A stretch of 64,000 bases of DNA from Novosphingobium sp. (GTDB taxonomy: Bacteria > Pseudomonadota > Alphaproteobacteria > Sphingomonadales > Sphingomonadaceae). Both the position numbers and the translations under genes were made by a program. A model generated the notes under the pieces. That model saw nothing but the letters and a program-made list of their open reading frames with translations, searched no databases and was not told the origin of the DNA. The stretch lies in the NCBI RefSeq assembly GCF_024642085.1, contig NZ_JAHEBV010000063.1, forward strand, positions 1 to 64,000. The letters are read 5' to 3'. Every line of letters starts with the position of its first letter. The stretch's first letter is position 1. Positions 52,239 through 62,008 of this stretch are shown piece after piece.

Positions 52239-53279
52239 ATGGGGCTGGTCCTGGGCATTGAATCGTCATGTGACGAAACCGCAGCAGCGCTGGTCGATGA
52301 AGGCCGCCGTATCGTTGCGCAGCGTATAGCTTCGCAGGATGAAGCGCACCGCCCCTTTGGCGGCGTGGTCCCTGAAATCGCTGCGCGCGCCCATTCCGAG
52401 CGTTTGACTCCGCTTATCGCGGCCACGCTGGACGATGGCGGGGTCTCGCTGCGCGATATCGACGCAATTGCAGCAACGGCCGGCCCCGGACTTATCGGCG
52501 GGGTGATGGTTGGCCTGGTCACGGCCAAGGCCCTGGCCCTGGCTGCTGACAAGCCGCTGATCGCGATCAACCACCTTGAAGGCCATGCGCTCTCTCCCCG
52601 GCTGTCCGATCCGAAGTTGCAGTTTCCTTATCTGCTGCTGCTGGTTTCTGGCGGGCATTGCCAGATACTGCGGATTGATGGGGTGGGGCGCTACACGCGG
52701 CTGGCTACCACAATCGACGACGCTTTGGGTGAGGCATTCGACAAGACAGCCAAGATCCTTGGGCTGGGCTTTCCTGGCGGACCGGCGGTTGAACGGATAG
52801 CCGCCGCCGGCGATGCCAGCAACGTTCCCTTGCCGCGCCCGTTGTTGGGCAGCGCAGAACCGCACTTCTCCTTCGCCGGCCTAAAAAGTGCTGTTCTGCG
52901 GGCGCGGGATTCTGAAAAATATGACCCGGCCGATATCGCTGCGTCGTTCCAGCAAGCGGCGATCGATTGCGTTGTAGACCGCAGCCGGCGCGCGCTGCAG
53001 TCAAGCGACACGCCAACTGCACTGGTTGTCGCAGGCGGCGTTGCGGCAAATAAAGCCGTGCGTGCCGCTCTCGAGAATCTGGCGGCTGAGTTTGGCCTGC
53101 CTTTCGTCGCCCCACCTTTGGCGCTCTGTACCGATAATGCAGCGATGATTGCCTGGGCCGGTCAGGAGCGGCTTGCCATGCCGCGCTTTGCGTCTGATCC
53201 ACTTGACATCGCGGCTCGGCCACGCTGGCCGCTGGATCCAAGCGCTGCGCCGGTGCGCGGCGCGGGGGTCAAGGCATGA
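52239..53279 (+). CDS. tsaD: tRNA threonylcarbamoyladenosine transferase TsaD
   Basis: A 346-residue ASKHA-fold protein with the N-terminal [15 protein letters not shown], the metal-binding H-x-E-x-H in [22 protein letters not shown] and [13 protein letters not shown]. It transfers threonylcarbamoyl to A37 of ANN-decoding tRNAs, with TsaB/TsaE encoded elsewhere. Its length is normal. It overlaps gpsA by 4 bp and heads a four-gene plus-strand operon, an arrangement common in Sphingomonadales. Confidence 0.96.
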   Translation: MGLVLGIESSCDETAAALVDEGRRIVAQRIASQDEAHRPFGGVVPEIAARAHSERLTPLIAATLDDGGVSLRDIDAIAATAGPGLIGGVMVGLVTAKALALAADKPLIAINHLEGHALSPRLSDPKLQFPYLLLLVSGGHCQILRIDGVGRYTRLATTIDDALGEAFDKTAKILGLGFPGGPAVERIAAAGDASNVPLPRPLLGSAEPHFSFAGLKSAVLRARDSEKYDPADIAASFQQAAIDCVVDRSRRALQSSDTPTALVVAGGVAANKAVRAALENLAAEFGLPFVAPPLALCTDNAAMIAWAGQERLAMPRFASDPLDIAARPRWPLDPSAAPVRGAGVKA

Positions 53280-54274
53280 GCCGCGCGGCGATCGGGGTAA
53301 TTGGTGCGGGCGCCTGGGGCACCGCACTGGCCCAAAGTCTGGCCAGCGACGGCGGGGCAGTGTTGCTGTGGGCGCACGAACCGGAACTGGTCGATGAGAT
53401 CAACAGCGCCCACACAAACAGTCTGTTCCTGCCCTCAGCTAAGCTGGCATCGTCAATTAGAGCGACGTCCGACCTTGCCACTCTGACCGATCTGTCAGTC
53501 CTGCTGGTTGTGACTCCGGCGCAACATCTGGCGCGTGTGGTGGCGGGCCTTGCCGATGTACCGCGCGACCTGGTGCTGTGCTCCAAAGGAATCGAGGCCG
53601 GCAGCGGTCGGCTGATGGCGGAAGTGGCAATGAACGCAGCGCCGGCGGCTCAGATCGCCGTGCTGTCCGGTCCGACTTTCGCGCATGAAGTTGCCGCCGG
53701 TCTGCCCACAGCGGTAACGCTTGCCTGCGGCGGCGGTGAGCCGCAGTGGGAGCGGCTCGCGCAGACGATTTCGCGCCCGATGTTGCGGCCCTATTATTCC
53801 GATGACGTGATCGGCGCGGAAATCGGGGGCGCAGTCAAGAACGTGCTGGCGATCGCCTGCGGAGTGGTTGACGGGTTGGGGCTGGGCCAAAACGCGCGCG
53901 CCGCGCTGATCGCACGCGGCTATGCCGAAATGGTCCGCTTTGGCCTGGCGCGCGGAGGGCGCGCCGAAACGCTGGCGGGATTGTGCGGATTGGGCGATCT
54001 GGTACTCACGTGCTCGTCCACTTCGAGCCGCAATTTTTCGCTCGGCAAAGCACTGGGCGAGGGTATGAGCGCGGCCGAGGCACTGGCTGGCAAGAACAGT
54101 GTTGCTGAAGGCGCACATACCGCCCCCGTGCTTGCGCTGCTGGCTGAACGTGAGGGCATTTCGATGCCGATTGTTACAGCGGTCAGCAGACTGCTTCGCG
54201 GCGAGATGCCTGCGCGCGATGTGGTAGCCGATCTATTATCCCGCCCCTTGAAAGCCGAAGGTGAGCCGGGATGA
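53276..54274 (+). CDS. gpsA: Glycerol-3-phosphate dehydrogenase [NAD(P)+]
   Basis: A 332-residue enzyme with cofactor motif [46 protein letters not shown], catalytic Lys in [15 protein letters not shown] and [14 protein letters not shown]. It reduces dihydroxyacetone phosphate to sn-glycerol 3-phosphate for phospholipid synthesis. Start and stop each overlap a neighbour by 4 bp, so it is tightly coupled to tsaD and the flippase-like gene. Confidence 0.95.
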   Translation: MSRAAIGVIGAGAWGTALAQSLASDGGAVLLWAHEPELVDEINSAHTNSLFLPSAKLASSIRATSDLATLTDLSVLLVVTPAQHLARVVAGLADVPRDLVLCSKGIEAGSGRLMAEVAMNAAPAAQIAVLSGPTFAHEVAAGLPTAVTLACGGGEPQWERLAQTISRPMLRPYYSDDVIGAEIGGAVKNVLAIACGVVDGLGLGQNARAALIARGYAEMVRFGLARGGRAETLAGLCGLGDLVLTCSSTSSRNFSLGKALGEGMSAAEALAGKNSVAEGAHTAPVLALLAEREGISMPIVTAVSRLLRGEMPARDVVADLLSRPLKAEGEPG

Positions 54275-55761
54275 GCGAGGATCCTGCCGCCCCTGACCAG
54301 CAACAAAAGGATATCCAGGCGCTGGCCAAGGGTGGGCGCACCAATTTCTTGGGTTTTCTGCTTCGCCTGGCGGCGCGTTTGCCGTTCCTTTTCATCGCCG
54401 GACGGCTATATGGTGCTGAATCGCTCGGCCGCTTTGCCCTGGCTCTGGTGGTAGTCGAACTGTCAGCGCAGCTGTGCACGCTGGGGCAAAAGCGCGGGCT
54501 GGCCATGCGGCTCAGCCACGAACGTGAGCATCCCGCCAACGCCGTAGCCGATGCCATGCTGCTGGGCGGATCGCTGGCCTTGTTGGCCACCGTGGTGATC
54601 TATCTGTTCCCCGACGTCATGTTCAATGGTGCCTACACCCAGGAAGAACGTCTGGTGGTGCTGGCAATTCTGCCGCTGACCCTGACCGAGATCGCCCTGG
54701 CGGCACAGGCTTATCGTTTCGACATTGCTACTTCGGTCCGGGCCCGAGCATTGGTTGAACCGTGGACCTTGTCGATCATGTCGGGGGTGCTGTTCTTCGT
54801 CTATCGCCAGGCGGGGCTGCTAATCGCCTACAACCTTTCGGTCATGGCCGCGGCAGTGACCGCGCTGTGGCCGATGCTTCGAACTTATGGCTTGCCGCGC
54901 CAATGGAAGCCGCATCCCCTGGCTATCGGCCAGCTGGCAATCGCCAATCTGCCGCTGGCTGCTGCCGATGCGATTGAATGGGGAACGCGGCGGTTCGACA
55001 TATACCTGCTCGGCTTCTTTGCCGGGGACAAGGCAGTTGGGGTCTATTACGTAGCCCAGCAAATTGCTTCGGTCCCGCAAAAGCTGAAAACCAGTTTCGA
55101 ACCGATCCTTGGCCCGGTGATCACCCGCAATCTGAAGGAACAGAACTTCACGGCAATAGCACAGCAGGTTTGCCAGGTCGGCTTCTGGATCACGGCTGCC
55201 CAAGCCGGAGTGGCGCTGGCGCTTGGGATACCGGGCGAAGGCGTGATGGGCCTCGTCGGCCCGCTGTTCGTCGGCGGCACTGGAGCGCTGTGTTTCCTTT
55301 TGGCGGCGGAAGTTTCTGCAGCCACTGCCGTAGTTAGCGAAGCCGTGCTGATCTATGTCAAACGGATACAAAATCTGTGGGTCAGTCTGGCCACGCTGGC
55401 CATTCAGGCTGCCGCGACCATTGGCCTGATAAAACTGGTTGAGCGTTTGGGTCTTAATGACAATTACAAGGCGGCGATGGCCGGGGCGGGGCTGATGGTT
55501 GCGCTTGCAATGGCCAGCTGGGTCAAATCTCGGTTGCTTGCCCGGTTCTTGCACCAATCGGTCAACAACTGGCGCTGGCCGCTGGTTTGGGCGGCGGCGC
55601 CCGCGGTGGTGCTGGGCTGGGCGGTGACCAGCTTTCTGCCTGAATGGGCAGAACTGGCATTCGGCATTCCCACGATCCTCTTGGCCTATGGGTTTGTCAT
55701 CTGGCACAAGGGCTTTGGTCCAGAGGACCGTGTGCTGTTCCGCCGCAACGTAGGCGCCTGA
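54271..55761 (+). CDS. Polysaccharide/lipid-linked oligosaccharide flippase-like membrane protein
   Basis: A 496-residue membrane protein with about 12-14 hydrophobic helices of the MOP/Wzx-like superfamily: an N-terminal amphipathic part then RTNFLGFLLRLAARLPFLFI, GRLYGAESLGRFALALVVVE and internal WGTRRFDIYLLGFFAGDKAVG, which resembles the conserved region of O-antigen flippases. It probably moves a lipid-linked glycan across the inner membrane. It could supply export for the tRNA-Leu island glycan, but that is speculation; its own operon is core (tsaD-gpsA). Confidence 0.78.
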   Translation: MSEDPAAPDQQQKDIQALAKGGRTNFLGFLLRLAARLPFLFIAGRLYGAESLGRFALALVVVELSAQLCTLGQKRGLAMRLSHEREHPANAVADAMLLGGSLALLATVVIYLFPDVMFNGAYTQEERLVVLAILPLTLTEIALAAQAYRFDIATSVRARALVEPWTLSIMSGVLFFVYRQAGLLIAYNLSVMAAAVTALWPMLRTYGLPRQWKPHPLAIGQLAIANLPLAAADAIEWGTRRFDIYLLGFFAGDKAVGVYYVAQQIASVPQKLKTSFEPILGPVITRNLKEQNFTAIAQQVCQVGFWITAAQAGVALALGIPGEGVMGLVGPLFVGGTGALCFLLAAEVSAATAVVSEAVLIYVKRIQNLWVSLATLAIQAAATIGLIKLVERLGLNDNYKAAMAGAGLMVALAMASWVKSRLLARFLHQSVNNWRWPLVWAAAPAVVLGWAVTSFLPEWAELAFGIPTILLAYGFVIWHKGFGPEDRVLFRRNVGA

Positions 55762-55778
55762 AGGATAGGGAGCGGACG

Positions 55779-56306
55779 ATGCTGCAACAAATTCAAGCGA
55801 ACTGGATAGTTCTTGCTGCGGTGGTGGTCGCCGCGCTGTTTGTAGCCTGGTGGATGCTGCGACGGGCCAGCCGCGCGCCTGCACGGCGTGAATACAAACC
55901 CGATGTGCTGGATGAAGGGCAGGCTCCTGCAGCGCGCAATCAGGCGCTGATCGACGCGCCGCCGGCAGCAGTGGTGGTCACGCCGCTACCTGGCGCCGGG
56001 ATATTGGGCGGCGTTGCCGAAGCCGTCGCGGTCGGCGCGCAGGACGTCATCGAAGAAGCTGCGGCGGCTGGCGATGATCTTTCCCGCATCAAGGGGCTGG
56101 GGCCCAAGCTCCAGGCGCTGCTGCCCACACTTGGTATTACCACGTATGCCCAGATCGCAGCGCTCGACGAAGCCGGGCTGGCGGCGCTGGACGCCAAGCT
56201 GGGGCCGTTTGCTGGAAGACCGGCGAAGGATAATTGGGCTGAACAGGCGCGAATGCTGGCTGCAGGCGATTTACTGGGCTTTGAAAGTAAGTTCGGAAAG
56301 ATCTAG
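55779..56306 (+). CDS. Membrane-anchored helix-hairpin-helix protein
   Basis: A 175-residue protein with one N-terminal membrane helix (WIVLAAVVVAALFVAWWML), a linker, and a C-terminal double helix-hairpin-helix domain (LSRIKGLGPKLQALLPTLGI, then ITTYAQIAALDEAGLAALDA) of the kind annotated as flap-endonuclease-like 5' DNA nuclease domains. Catalytic nuclease residues are not evident, so DNA or protein binding is more likely. The start at 55779 is 17 bp after the flippase stop, with a GGGAG site. It converges on uvrB. Confidence 0.75.
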   Translation: MLQQIQANWIVLAAVVVAALFVAWWMLRRASRAPARREYKPDVLDEGQAPAARNQALIDAPPAAVVVTPLPGAGILGGVAEAVAVGAQDVIEEAAAAGDDLSRIKGLGPKLQALLPTLGITTYAQIAALDEAGLAALDAKLGPFAGRPAKDNWAEQARMLAAGDLLGFESKFGKI

Positions 56307-56395
56307 CTGACGGTTTTCCAGAAGGCGGCAAAATACAAAGCCACGCCGCCAACCTTAGACAAAACCAGAGTCACATCGAAAAGCCCGCGTGACAT
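56303..56395 (-). CDS. Possible 30-residue hydrophobic peptide after uvrB
   Basis: The minus strand reads MSRGLFDVTLVLSKVGGVAL followed by YFAAFWKTVS, a plausible single membrane helix with a basic end. It starts 20 bp after the uvrB stop, with AAGG about 6 bp upstream of its ATG, and overlaps the convergent helix-hairpin-helix gene by 4 bp, as is common for real genes here. The size makes the call weak. Confidence 0.3.
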   Translation of the reverse strand: MSRGLFDVTLVLSKVGGVALYFAAFWKTVS

Positions 56396-56414
56396 CACCT
56401 TGTCCCGCACCCTT

Positions 56415-58601
56415 TTACCGTCCCCACTTCTTCTGACTCTTCCCGAAGCGCGTCTTGCGCGTGCCTGGTTTTCCCTCGTTGCTGCGCCCAACGATCGGCG
56501 CGCGTTTGTCGGGGTCGGGGATGCCAAGTTCGTCAGCCTCTAGGCGCCTGATTTCATCACGCAACCGCCCCGCTTCCTCAAACTCAAGGTCGGCGGCTGC
56601 GTTTCGCATCTTCTTTTCCAGGTCTTCGATATAGGCGCGCAGGTTGTGACCGACGAGGTTGTTGGCGCCTTCGGCATCGATCTCGACGAGCACGCCGTCG
56701 CGCGATGCAGTGTCCGCAACGATGTCGTGAATGCTGCGCTTGATCGTTTCGGGCGTGATGCCGTGTTCAATATTGTACAAGTGCTGCTTTTCACGGCGGC
56801 GGTCGGTTTCCGCCATGGCGCGTTCCATGCTGCCGGTTATCCGGTCGGCATATAGGATTACGCGGCCGTCGACGTTACGCGCCGCGCGGCCGATTGTCTG
56901 GATCAGTGACGTTTCGCTGCGCAGAAAACCTTCCTTGTCTGCGTCCAGAATACAAACCAGCCCGCATTCGGGGATATCCAGCCCTTCGCGCAGCAAATTG
57001 ATCCCGACCAGCACGTCGTATACGCCCAGCCGCAGGTCGCGGATCAGTTCAATGCGTTCCAATGTTTCGACGTCGGAATGCATGTAACGCACCCGCAGCC
57101 CAGCCTCATGCATGAACTCGGTCAGGTCCTCGGCCATCCGCTTGGTCAGTGTCGTGACCAACGTGCGATACCCTTTGGCGGCAGTCTGGCGGCATTCCTC
57201 GATGCAATCCTGGACCTGATCCTCAACCGGGCGAATGGTTACTGGCGGGTCGATCAGCCCGGTCGGGCGGATCACCTGTTCGGCAAACACCCCGCCTGAT
57301 TGTTCCATCTCCCATCCGCCTGGGGTGGCCGATACCGCGACGGTTTGTGGGCGCATCGCATCCCATTCGTTGAAGCGAAGTGGGCGGTTGTCGATACAGC
57401 TGGGCAGGCGAAAGCCGTATTCGGCGAGCGTAATCTTGCGGCGGTGATCGCCTTTGCTCATCGCGCCGATCTGAGGCACGGTCTGGTGGCTTTCATCGAC
57501 GAACAGCAGGGCATTGTCGGGCAGGTATTCGAACAGCGTCGGTGGCGGTTCGCCCGGCAATCGACCCGTCAGAAACCGCGAGTAGTTTTCAATACCTGCA
57601 CAAGAGCCGGTAGCAGCAATCATTTCCAGGTCGAAATTGGTGCGCTGTTCCAGTCGTTGCATTTCAAGCAACTTGCCCTCGACTTCCATTTCCTTGAGCC
57701 GCTCGGTTAGTTCAAACCGGATCGCATCGGCGGCCTGCTTCATCGTCGGGCCCGGCGTGACGTAGTGCGAATTGGCGTAGACCCGCACCGATTTAAGGGC
57801 ATTGCCCGCTTTGCCGGTCAGCGGATCAAACTCGACGATGCTTTCGATCTCATCGCCAAAGAACGATACACGCCAGGCCATGTCTTCGTAGTGTGAAGGA
57901 AAAAGCTCAAGATTGTCGCCGCGCACGCGGAAATTACCGCGCGCAAAGGCTGCATCATTGCGCTTGTATTGAAGAGCAACCAGCTTGCGGATCAGTTCGC
58001 GCTGATCGACCGTTTCGCCAGCCTTTATGTCGAACACCATCGCCGAATAGGTTTCGACCGAGCCAATACCGTAAAGGCACGAGACCGAGGCGACAATGAT
58101 CACGTCGTCGCGTTCCAGCAGGGCGCGGGTGGCCGAATGGCGCATCCGGTCGATCGCCTCGTTCACCGAGCTTTCCTTCTCGATGTAGGTATCGCTGCGC
58201 GGGACGTAGGCTTCGGGCTGATAATAATCGTAGTAGGAAACAAAATATTCCACCGCATTGTCGGGGAAGAAACTTTTCATCTCCCCGTAAAGCTGGGCGG
58301 CGAGGATTTTGTTAGGGGCCAGGATAAGTGCAGGGCGCTGGGTGGCCTCGATAACCTGGGCCATCGTAAAAGTCTTGCCGCTGCCGGTTACGCCCAGCAG
58401 CACCTGGGTGCGGTCATCGGCCCGCACGCCTGTTACCAGGTCAGCAATTGCAGTGGGCTGGTCACCTGCTGGCTGATATTCAGACGATATGACGAAACGC
58501 CGCCCTCCGTCCGACTTTTCGGGGCGCGCGGGCTTGTGCGGGACGAAGTCGCCGGAAGTATCAGGCTCGTCGAGGCCCCGGCGGATTATGAGTTCGGCCA
58601 T
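56415..58601 (-). CDS. uvrB: Excinuclease ABC subunit B
   Basis: A 728-residue UvrB, the damage-verifying helicase-like subunit of nucleotide excision repair. Walker A GVTGSGKT is near residue 72, the damage-probing beta-hairpin [20 protein letters not shown] is near 120, and helicase motifs LFVDESH and the QTIGRAARN box are present. The C-terminal UVR motif ([20 protein letters not shown]) that binds UvrC is intact, followed by a basic tail. A near-consensus alphaproteobacterial LexA box lies just upstream, so SOS control is likely. Confidence 0.97.
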   Translation of the reverse strand: MAELIIRRGLDEPDTSGDFVPHKPARPEKSDGGRRFVISSEYQPAGDQPTAIADLVTGVRADDRTQVLLGVTGSGKTFTMAQVIEATQRPALILAPNKILAAQLYGEMKSFFPDNAVEYFVSYYDYYQPEAYVPRSDTYIEKESSVNEAIDRMRHSATRALLERDDVIIVASVSCLYGIGSVETYSAMVFDIKAGETVDQRELIRKLVALQYKRNDAAFARGNFRVRGDNLELFPSHYEDMAWRVSFFGDEIESIVEFDPLTGKAGNALKSVRVYANSHYVTPGPTMKQAADAIRFELTERLKEMEVEGKLLEMQRLEQRTNFDLEMIAATGSCAGIENYSRFLTGRLPGEPPPTLFEYLPDNALLFVDESHQTVPQIGAMSKGDHRRKITLAEYGFRLPSCIDNRPLRFNEWDAMRPQTVAVSATPGGWEMEQSGGVFAEQVIRPTGLIDPPVTIRPVEDQVQDCIEECRQTAAKGYRTLVTTLTKRMAEDLTEFMHEAGLRVRYMHSDVETLERIELIRDLRLGVYDVLVGINLLREGLDIPECGLVCILDADKEGFLRSETSLIQTIGRAARNVDGRVILYADRITGSMERAMAETDRRREKQHLYNIEHGITPETIKRSIHDIVADTASRDGVLVEIDAEGANNLVGHNLRAYIEDLEKKMRNAAADLEFEEAGRLRDEIRRLEADELGIPDPDKRAPIVGRSNEGKPGTRKTRFGKSQKKWGR

Positions 58602-58617
58602 GCGTCGGGATATGGAG

Positions 58618-58632
58618 GTTTATGGTTTGTTC
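58618..58632 (-). promoter_or_regulatory. Candidate LexA (SOS) box upstream of uvrB
   Basis: On the plus strand GTTT-N7-GTTC, and on the minus strand GAAC-N7-AAAC, match the alphaproteobacterial LexA consensus GTTC-N7-GTTC at seven of eight positions. The site is 17 bp upstream of the uvrB start, where bound LexA would block transcription. uvrB is SOS-controlled in many bacteria. Confidence 0.5.
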
Positions 58633-58647
58633 TGCAAGGTGGCTGCG

Positions 58648-58769
58648 ACGCGTCCCGGGCAGGGACGCGTAGGCATTTCGCACCTGCACCATCGGTCTTG
58701 CTTTGCGACCTGTTCTAAGAGATATTTTGACCGCAGGGCCGCCGAATCAGACGCGTAAAAAAGACGCGT
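58648..58769. repeat. Four ACGCGT palindromes between uvrB and a TIR gene
   Basis: ACGCGT occurs at 58648, 58665, 58751 and 58764, all within 122 bp. The first two are arms of a longer inverted repeat, ACGCGTCCC and GGGACGCGT. The second pair is a near-direct repeat, GACGCGTA. They lie 68-190 bp upstream of the TIR gene start and could be binding sites of one regulator. The 235-bp gap holds no gene. Confidence 0.4.
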
Positions 58770-58836
58770 ACACCAGGGATTTTGGGTGCGGGCGGCCAAT
58801 GATGGACCGCTGCTGTGCGCCCGTTGCGGGGGTACG

Positions 58837-61800
58837 ATGAACGTTCCGGACATCTTCATATCCTATAATCGAGAGGATACTGCCTTCGCCCAGGCCTATG
58901 CCGACGCGTTTACGGACGCGGGGCTTGAAGTCTGGTGGGATGCAACGCTGCGTTCGGGAGAGGATTACGACGCAGTCACCGAAGACGCTCTGCGCAAGTC
59001 CAAGGCCGTAGTCGTGCTGTGGTCGCCGCGTTCGGTCAATTCGCGCTGGGTCCGAGCCGAAGCAACAATCGCCGACCGCGGCCAGCGGCTGATGCCGGTA
59101 ATGATCGAGGATTGCGAACGTCCGGTGATGTTCGAGCTCAAACAGACTACTGATCTGGCGGCGTGGAGAGGCGATACCACCGATCCGCGGTGGACGGCAT
59201 TCATCTCGGATGTGAAAGGCCGCATTGGCCAGTCACCCGGCGATGCGCCTCGCCAGAGCCGTCCGCTTGCGCCCCTCGAACCGGCTTCCCGCACAATGGC
59301 CGCAACGACTGCGCCGGAATCCGCGTTGAGCGGGGATGATCGGGCGGCGGTAGCTGTACTGCCCATTGCGTGCCGAGCAGGCAATGCCGAGCTGGAACTG
59401 ATGGCGGAGGATCTGACCGAGGATTTGACCCGCGAACTGGCCTACAACCGCTATGTTCGGGTCATTGCCGCAGGGACCATGGCAGCCTGGCGGGGCAAGG
59501 CGGTTGATCACAAGAGCCTGGGGCGGCAGCTGGGTGCACGCTATCTGGTCGATGGAAAGTTGCAAGCCAGTGGAGGTGGCATGCGGCTGACCGCTCAACT
59601 GGTTGATGCCGGTACAGGCAATGTGCTGTGGTCCAATCGCATGGTCTCCACCCCGGAAGACCCCGATTTCAATCACGATGCCTTGCCGGTAGCTGTCGCA
59701 CTGCAGCTGGCCGAACAAATCGTGACGCGTGAGGAATCGCAGGCTATGGCCCGCCGGGCGCCCTTCTCCGCAACTGATCGGATCCTGCGCGCGTCGGCGT
59801 TGCTGCGCCGCGACGATGAGACGAGCGCGCAAGGTGCGATTGACGAGGCGCGACAGGCTATTGAACAGGAACCGGAAAGCGGGCTGGCCCATGCCATGCT
59901 CGCCTCGGGACTTGCCGCCCTTGCGGAAAGCCGCGGCGCGGCACCAAATGAAGAGCAGATTCGCGAAATCCAGACCACCACGCGCCAAGCCATGCGGCTC
60001 GATGGGAACAACCCGACAGTCCTGATGGCGCTGGCCGCAGCCTATCAGGGCCTGGGCGAATATGAGATATGCCGACGTTTGGCGCGCCGCACGGTCGATC
60101 TCTGGCCAAGCTCGCCCACATCCTATCGCATGCTGGGCGATTCCCGGCGAATGCTGGGCCGTCCAGCCGAGGCGATCGAGGCTTACCGAAAATGGGAGCG
60201 GCTGGCCCCCTATGATAGCAGCCGACATATTGCGCTGACGAACCTCGGTACCTGCCTGCTGCTTGAAGGACAGGGGGACGAGGCCGAAGCCGTGCTCGAT
60301 CAGGCGTTGATGCTTAACCCGGAATACCAGATCGCACTTGAATGGAAGGCAATCGTCGCCGAGCATCTGGGCAGACATGCTGATGCAATCGCCGCCGTTC
60401 GGCAGATCCGTTCAAGCGAAGCTGCGATGCCGCTGGACCGTCATGTCTGGCAGATCGAACGCTATGAACACTTGCGCGAGCGTACGGCCGCCCATGCCGC
60501 GACGTTGCGGCGTTTGTGGGCCGAAGCGGGCGGCGAACCGGGCGTGCAAGTCCGGCCGGAGGAACTGAAGGAAGCCGCTGCGCCCGTGCCGCTTGCTGAA
60601 CCGGCAAAAGCTGCAATGTCGCCTGAAGAAGCCGGTTTGGTCGATGTCCTTGATGATTATGCTACGACTTTTCCTGCAGAGGATGCCGTACCAGATGACG
60701 CACCCGAACCGGCGGACGTTCTTATGTTCGCGTCGGCCCCGGCTGCGACCCAGGTTGTCGTGCCAGAACCTTTCGTGGTCATGTCGCCAAGGACCGGGCC
60801 GAAGGCTGCAAATGATGATGGCGCTGCTGTAGCAGTTCCGCCACGCCGATCAGCCTGGCCGCGAATTGCCGGAGTCGTCGGCGTGCTCGCGGTTGTAGGG
60901 ACAGGCGCTGCGGCCATGCTGGGCGGCAACGGAAAGTCGGCGTCGGCGGATTCCAGTCCTACCTTCGCGGTCGCCAAACTTCCGGCTGGCTCTGCGATAG
61001 CGCCCGCCGCGGCAATCGTGCCGGCGGCTGGCATGGAAGGTGAAAGCGAGCAGATCGAACCGATCGGCCAGGCGCTGACATCGTTGATCACCGCCAGCCG
61101 CAGAGCCAGACGACCAACTGCCGAAGTGGCGGCGCTGGAAGGGGGATTGCAAGCAATGGCACCGCTGCTTGCCCGGATGAAGGCAACGCCAGGCGACGAG
61201 ATGGTATCGGGCCAATTGCGCGACATTGCGATCAATCTGGTCAGTCCGCAGGGAACTGCGCTTTCAGCCGATGCCAATCGCTGGATTGCCGAGCAGGAGC
61301 GTCAGGCCGCTGCAGCCAGCCACAAGCTTTCGCCAGATGGCGCAGCCAGCGTCGACCGGATGCTGAACCGGGCCCGCGGCCCGCGCGCTGAACTTGCCGC
61401 AGCGGTCGGCAATGCAGGCCAGGCCCCGGATGCACTGTCGGCGATTACCGCCGGGCAAAAAGCTCTTGCAGCCTATGGCCGGGTTCGCGCCGTTTCAGTG
61501 GCAGGCACAATCGGCGTGGCCAGCGCCAAGACTGCTGTGGCGGTGGCTGCTGCTGATACGGCAAAGGCGCAAAACCGCCTGTCGTCGATGCGTGCCGAAC
61601 TCGGTAATGTGCGCAGCGAACTGGCCCGGCTGTCAAGCCAGGCGGCAGGCATGACCCAAGTCGAGAAACCCGGCCTGTTCGCCTCTGGCGCCAAACGGCA
61701 GTCACACAAGCTGCGCAAGGATAATGCCGACCGGGTCCGAGCTTTGCTGGCTGAGGCTGATCAGATTGTCGGAGCTTCAAACGGCGTGACCGATCCGGGG

Positions 61801-61914
61801 ATGCTTGCATCCAGCGTTTCGCGCCTCAATGGCCTGAAAAGCCAGGCCAGTGGCCTGGTCGCGTCCTCCAATGCGGCGTTGAAAAGCGCGGCTGCTGCGC
61901 CTGACGACAAATAA
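58837..61914 (+). CDS. TIR - TolB-like - TPR - transmembrane protein
   Basis: A 1025-residue protein. Residues 1-135 form a TIR domain (IFISYNREDTAFAQAYADAF; S-x-W-x3-E as NSRWVRAE). Residues about 180-290 match the TolB-like/FlgO-type domain often found with adenylate cyclase-like sensors (AVLPIACRAG, LGARYLVDGKLQASGGGMRL). Residues about 310-560 are TPR repeats (AHAMLASGLAALAESRG, AVLDQALMLNPEYQIALEWK). A membrane helix near 677-695 is followed by a 330-residue Ala-rich helical end outside the cytoplasm. It appears to be a sensor or effector with unknown trigger. It stands alone, unlike the three-gene TIR operon at 30.4-34.1 kb. Confidence 0.78.
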   Translation: MNVPDIFISYNREDTAFAQAYADAFTDAGLEVWWDATLRSGEDYDAVTEDALRKSKAVVVLWSPRSVNSRWVRAEATIADRGQRLMPVMIEDCERPVMFELKQTTDLAAWRGDTTDPRWTAFISDVKGRIGQSPGDAPRQSRPLAPLEPASRTMAATTAPESALSGDDRAAVAVLPIACRAGNAELELMAEDLTEDLTRELAYNRYVRVIAAGTMAAWRGKAVDHKSLGRQLGARYLVDGKLQASGGGMRLTAQLVDAGTGNVLWSNRMVSTPEDPDFNHDALPVAVALQLAEQIVTREESQAMARRAPFSATDRILRASALLRRDDETSAQGAIDEARQAIEQEPESGLAHAMLASGLAALAESRGAAPNEEQIREIQTTTRQAMRLDGNNPTVLMALAAAYQGLGEYEICRRLARRTVDLWPSSPTSYRMLGDSRRMLGRPAEAIEAYRKWERLAPYDSSRHIALTNLGTCLLLEGQGDEAEAVLDQALMLNPEYQIALEWKAIVAEHLGRHADAIAAVRQIRSSEAAMPLDRHVWQIERYEHLRERTAAHAATLRRLWAEAGGEPGVQVRPEELKEAAAPVPLAEPAKAAMSPEEAGLVDVLDDYATTFPAEDAVPDDAPEPADVLMFASAPAATQVVVPEPFVVMSPRTGPKAANDDGAAVAVPPRRSAWPRIAGVVGVLAVVGTGAAAMLGGNGKSASADSSPTFAVAKLPAGSAIAPAAAIVPAAGMEGESEQIEPIGQALTSLITASRRARRPTAEVAALEGGLQAMAPLLARMKATPGDEMVSGQLRDIAINLVSPQGTALSADANRWIAEQERQAAAASHKLSPDGAASVDRMLNRARGPRAELAAAVGNAGQAPDALSAITAGQKALAAYGRVRAVSVAGTIGVASAKTAVAVAAADTAKAQNRLSSMRAELGNVRSELARLSSQAAGMTQVEKPGLFASGAKRQSHKLRKDNADRVRALLAEADQIVGASNGVTDPGMLASSVSRLNGLKSQASGLVASSNAALKSAAAAPDDK

Positions 61915-62008
61915 AGCGCGGCTGCGAAAAAGTAGCGCCAAGGTCGCTCCCACCCGCGATCCATGCCACACATCACATTTGGCCATCGAAGGGTCGAGGG
62001 GGAACAAA

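Noticed and set aside
56303-56527. A 74-codon frame overlapping the uvrB 3' end
   Set aside because: Its first 44 codons overlap uvrB out of frame and are Arg-rich; only the last 30 codons look protein-like and are listed separately at low confidence.
61880-61935. Repeated AAGCGCGGCTGC near the end of the TIR gene as a regulatory repeat
   Set aside because: Only two copies, one inside Ala-rich coding sequence; likely chance from codon use.
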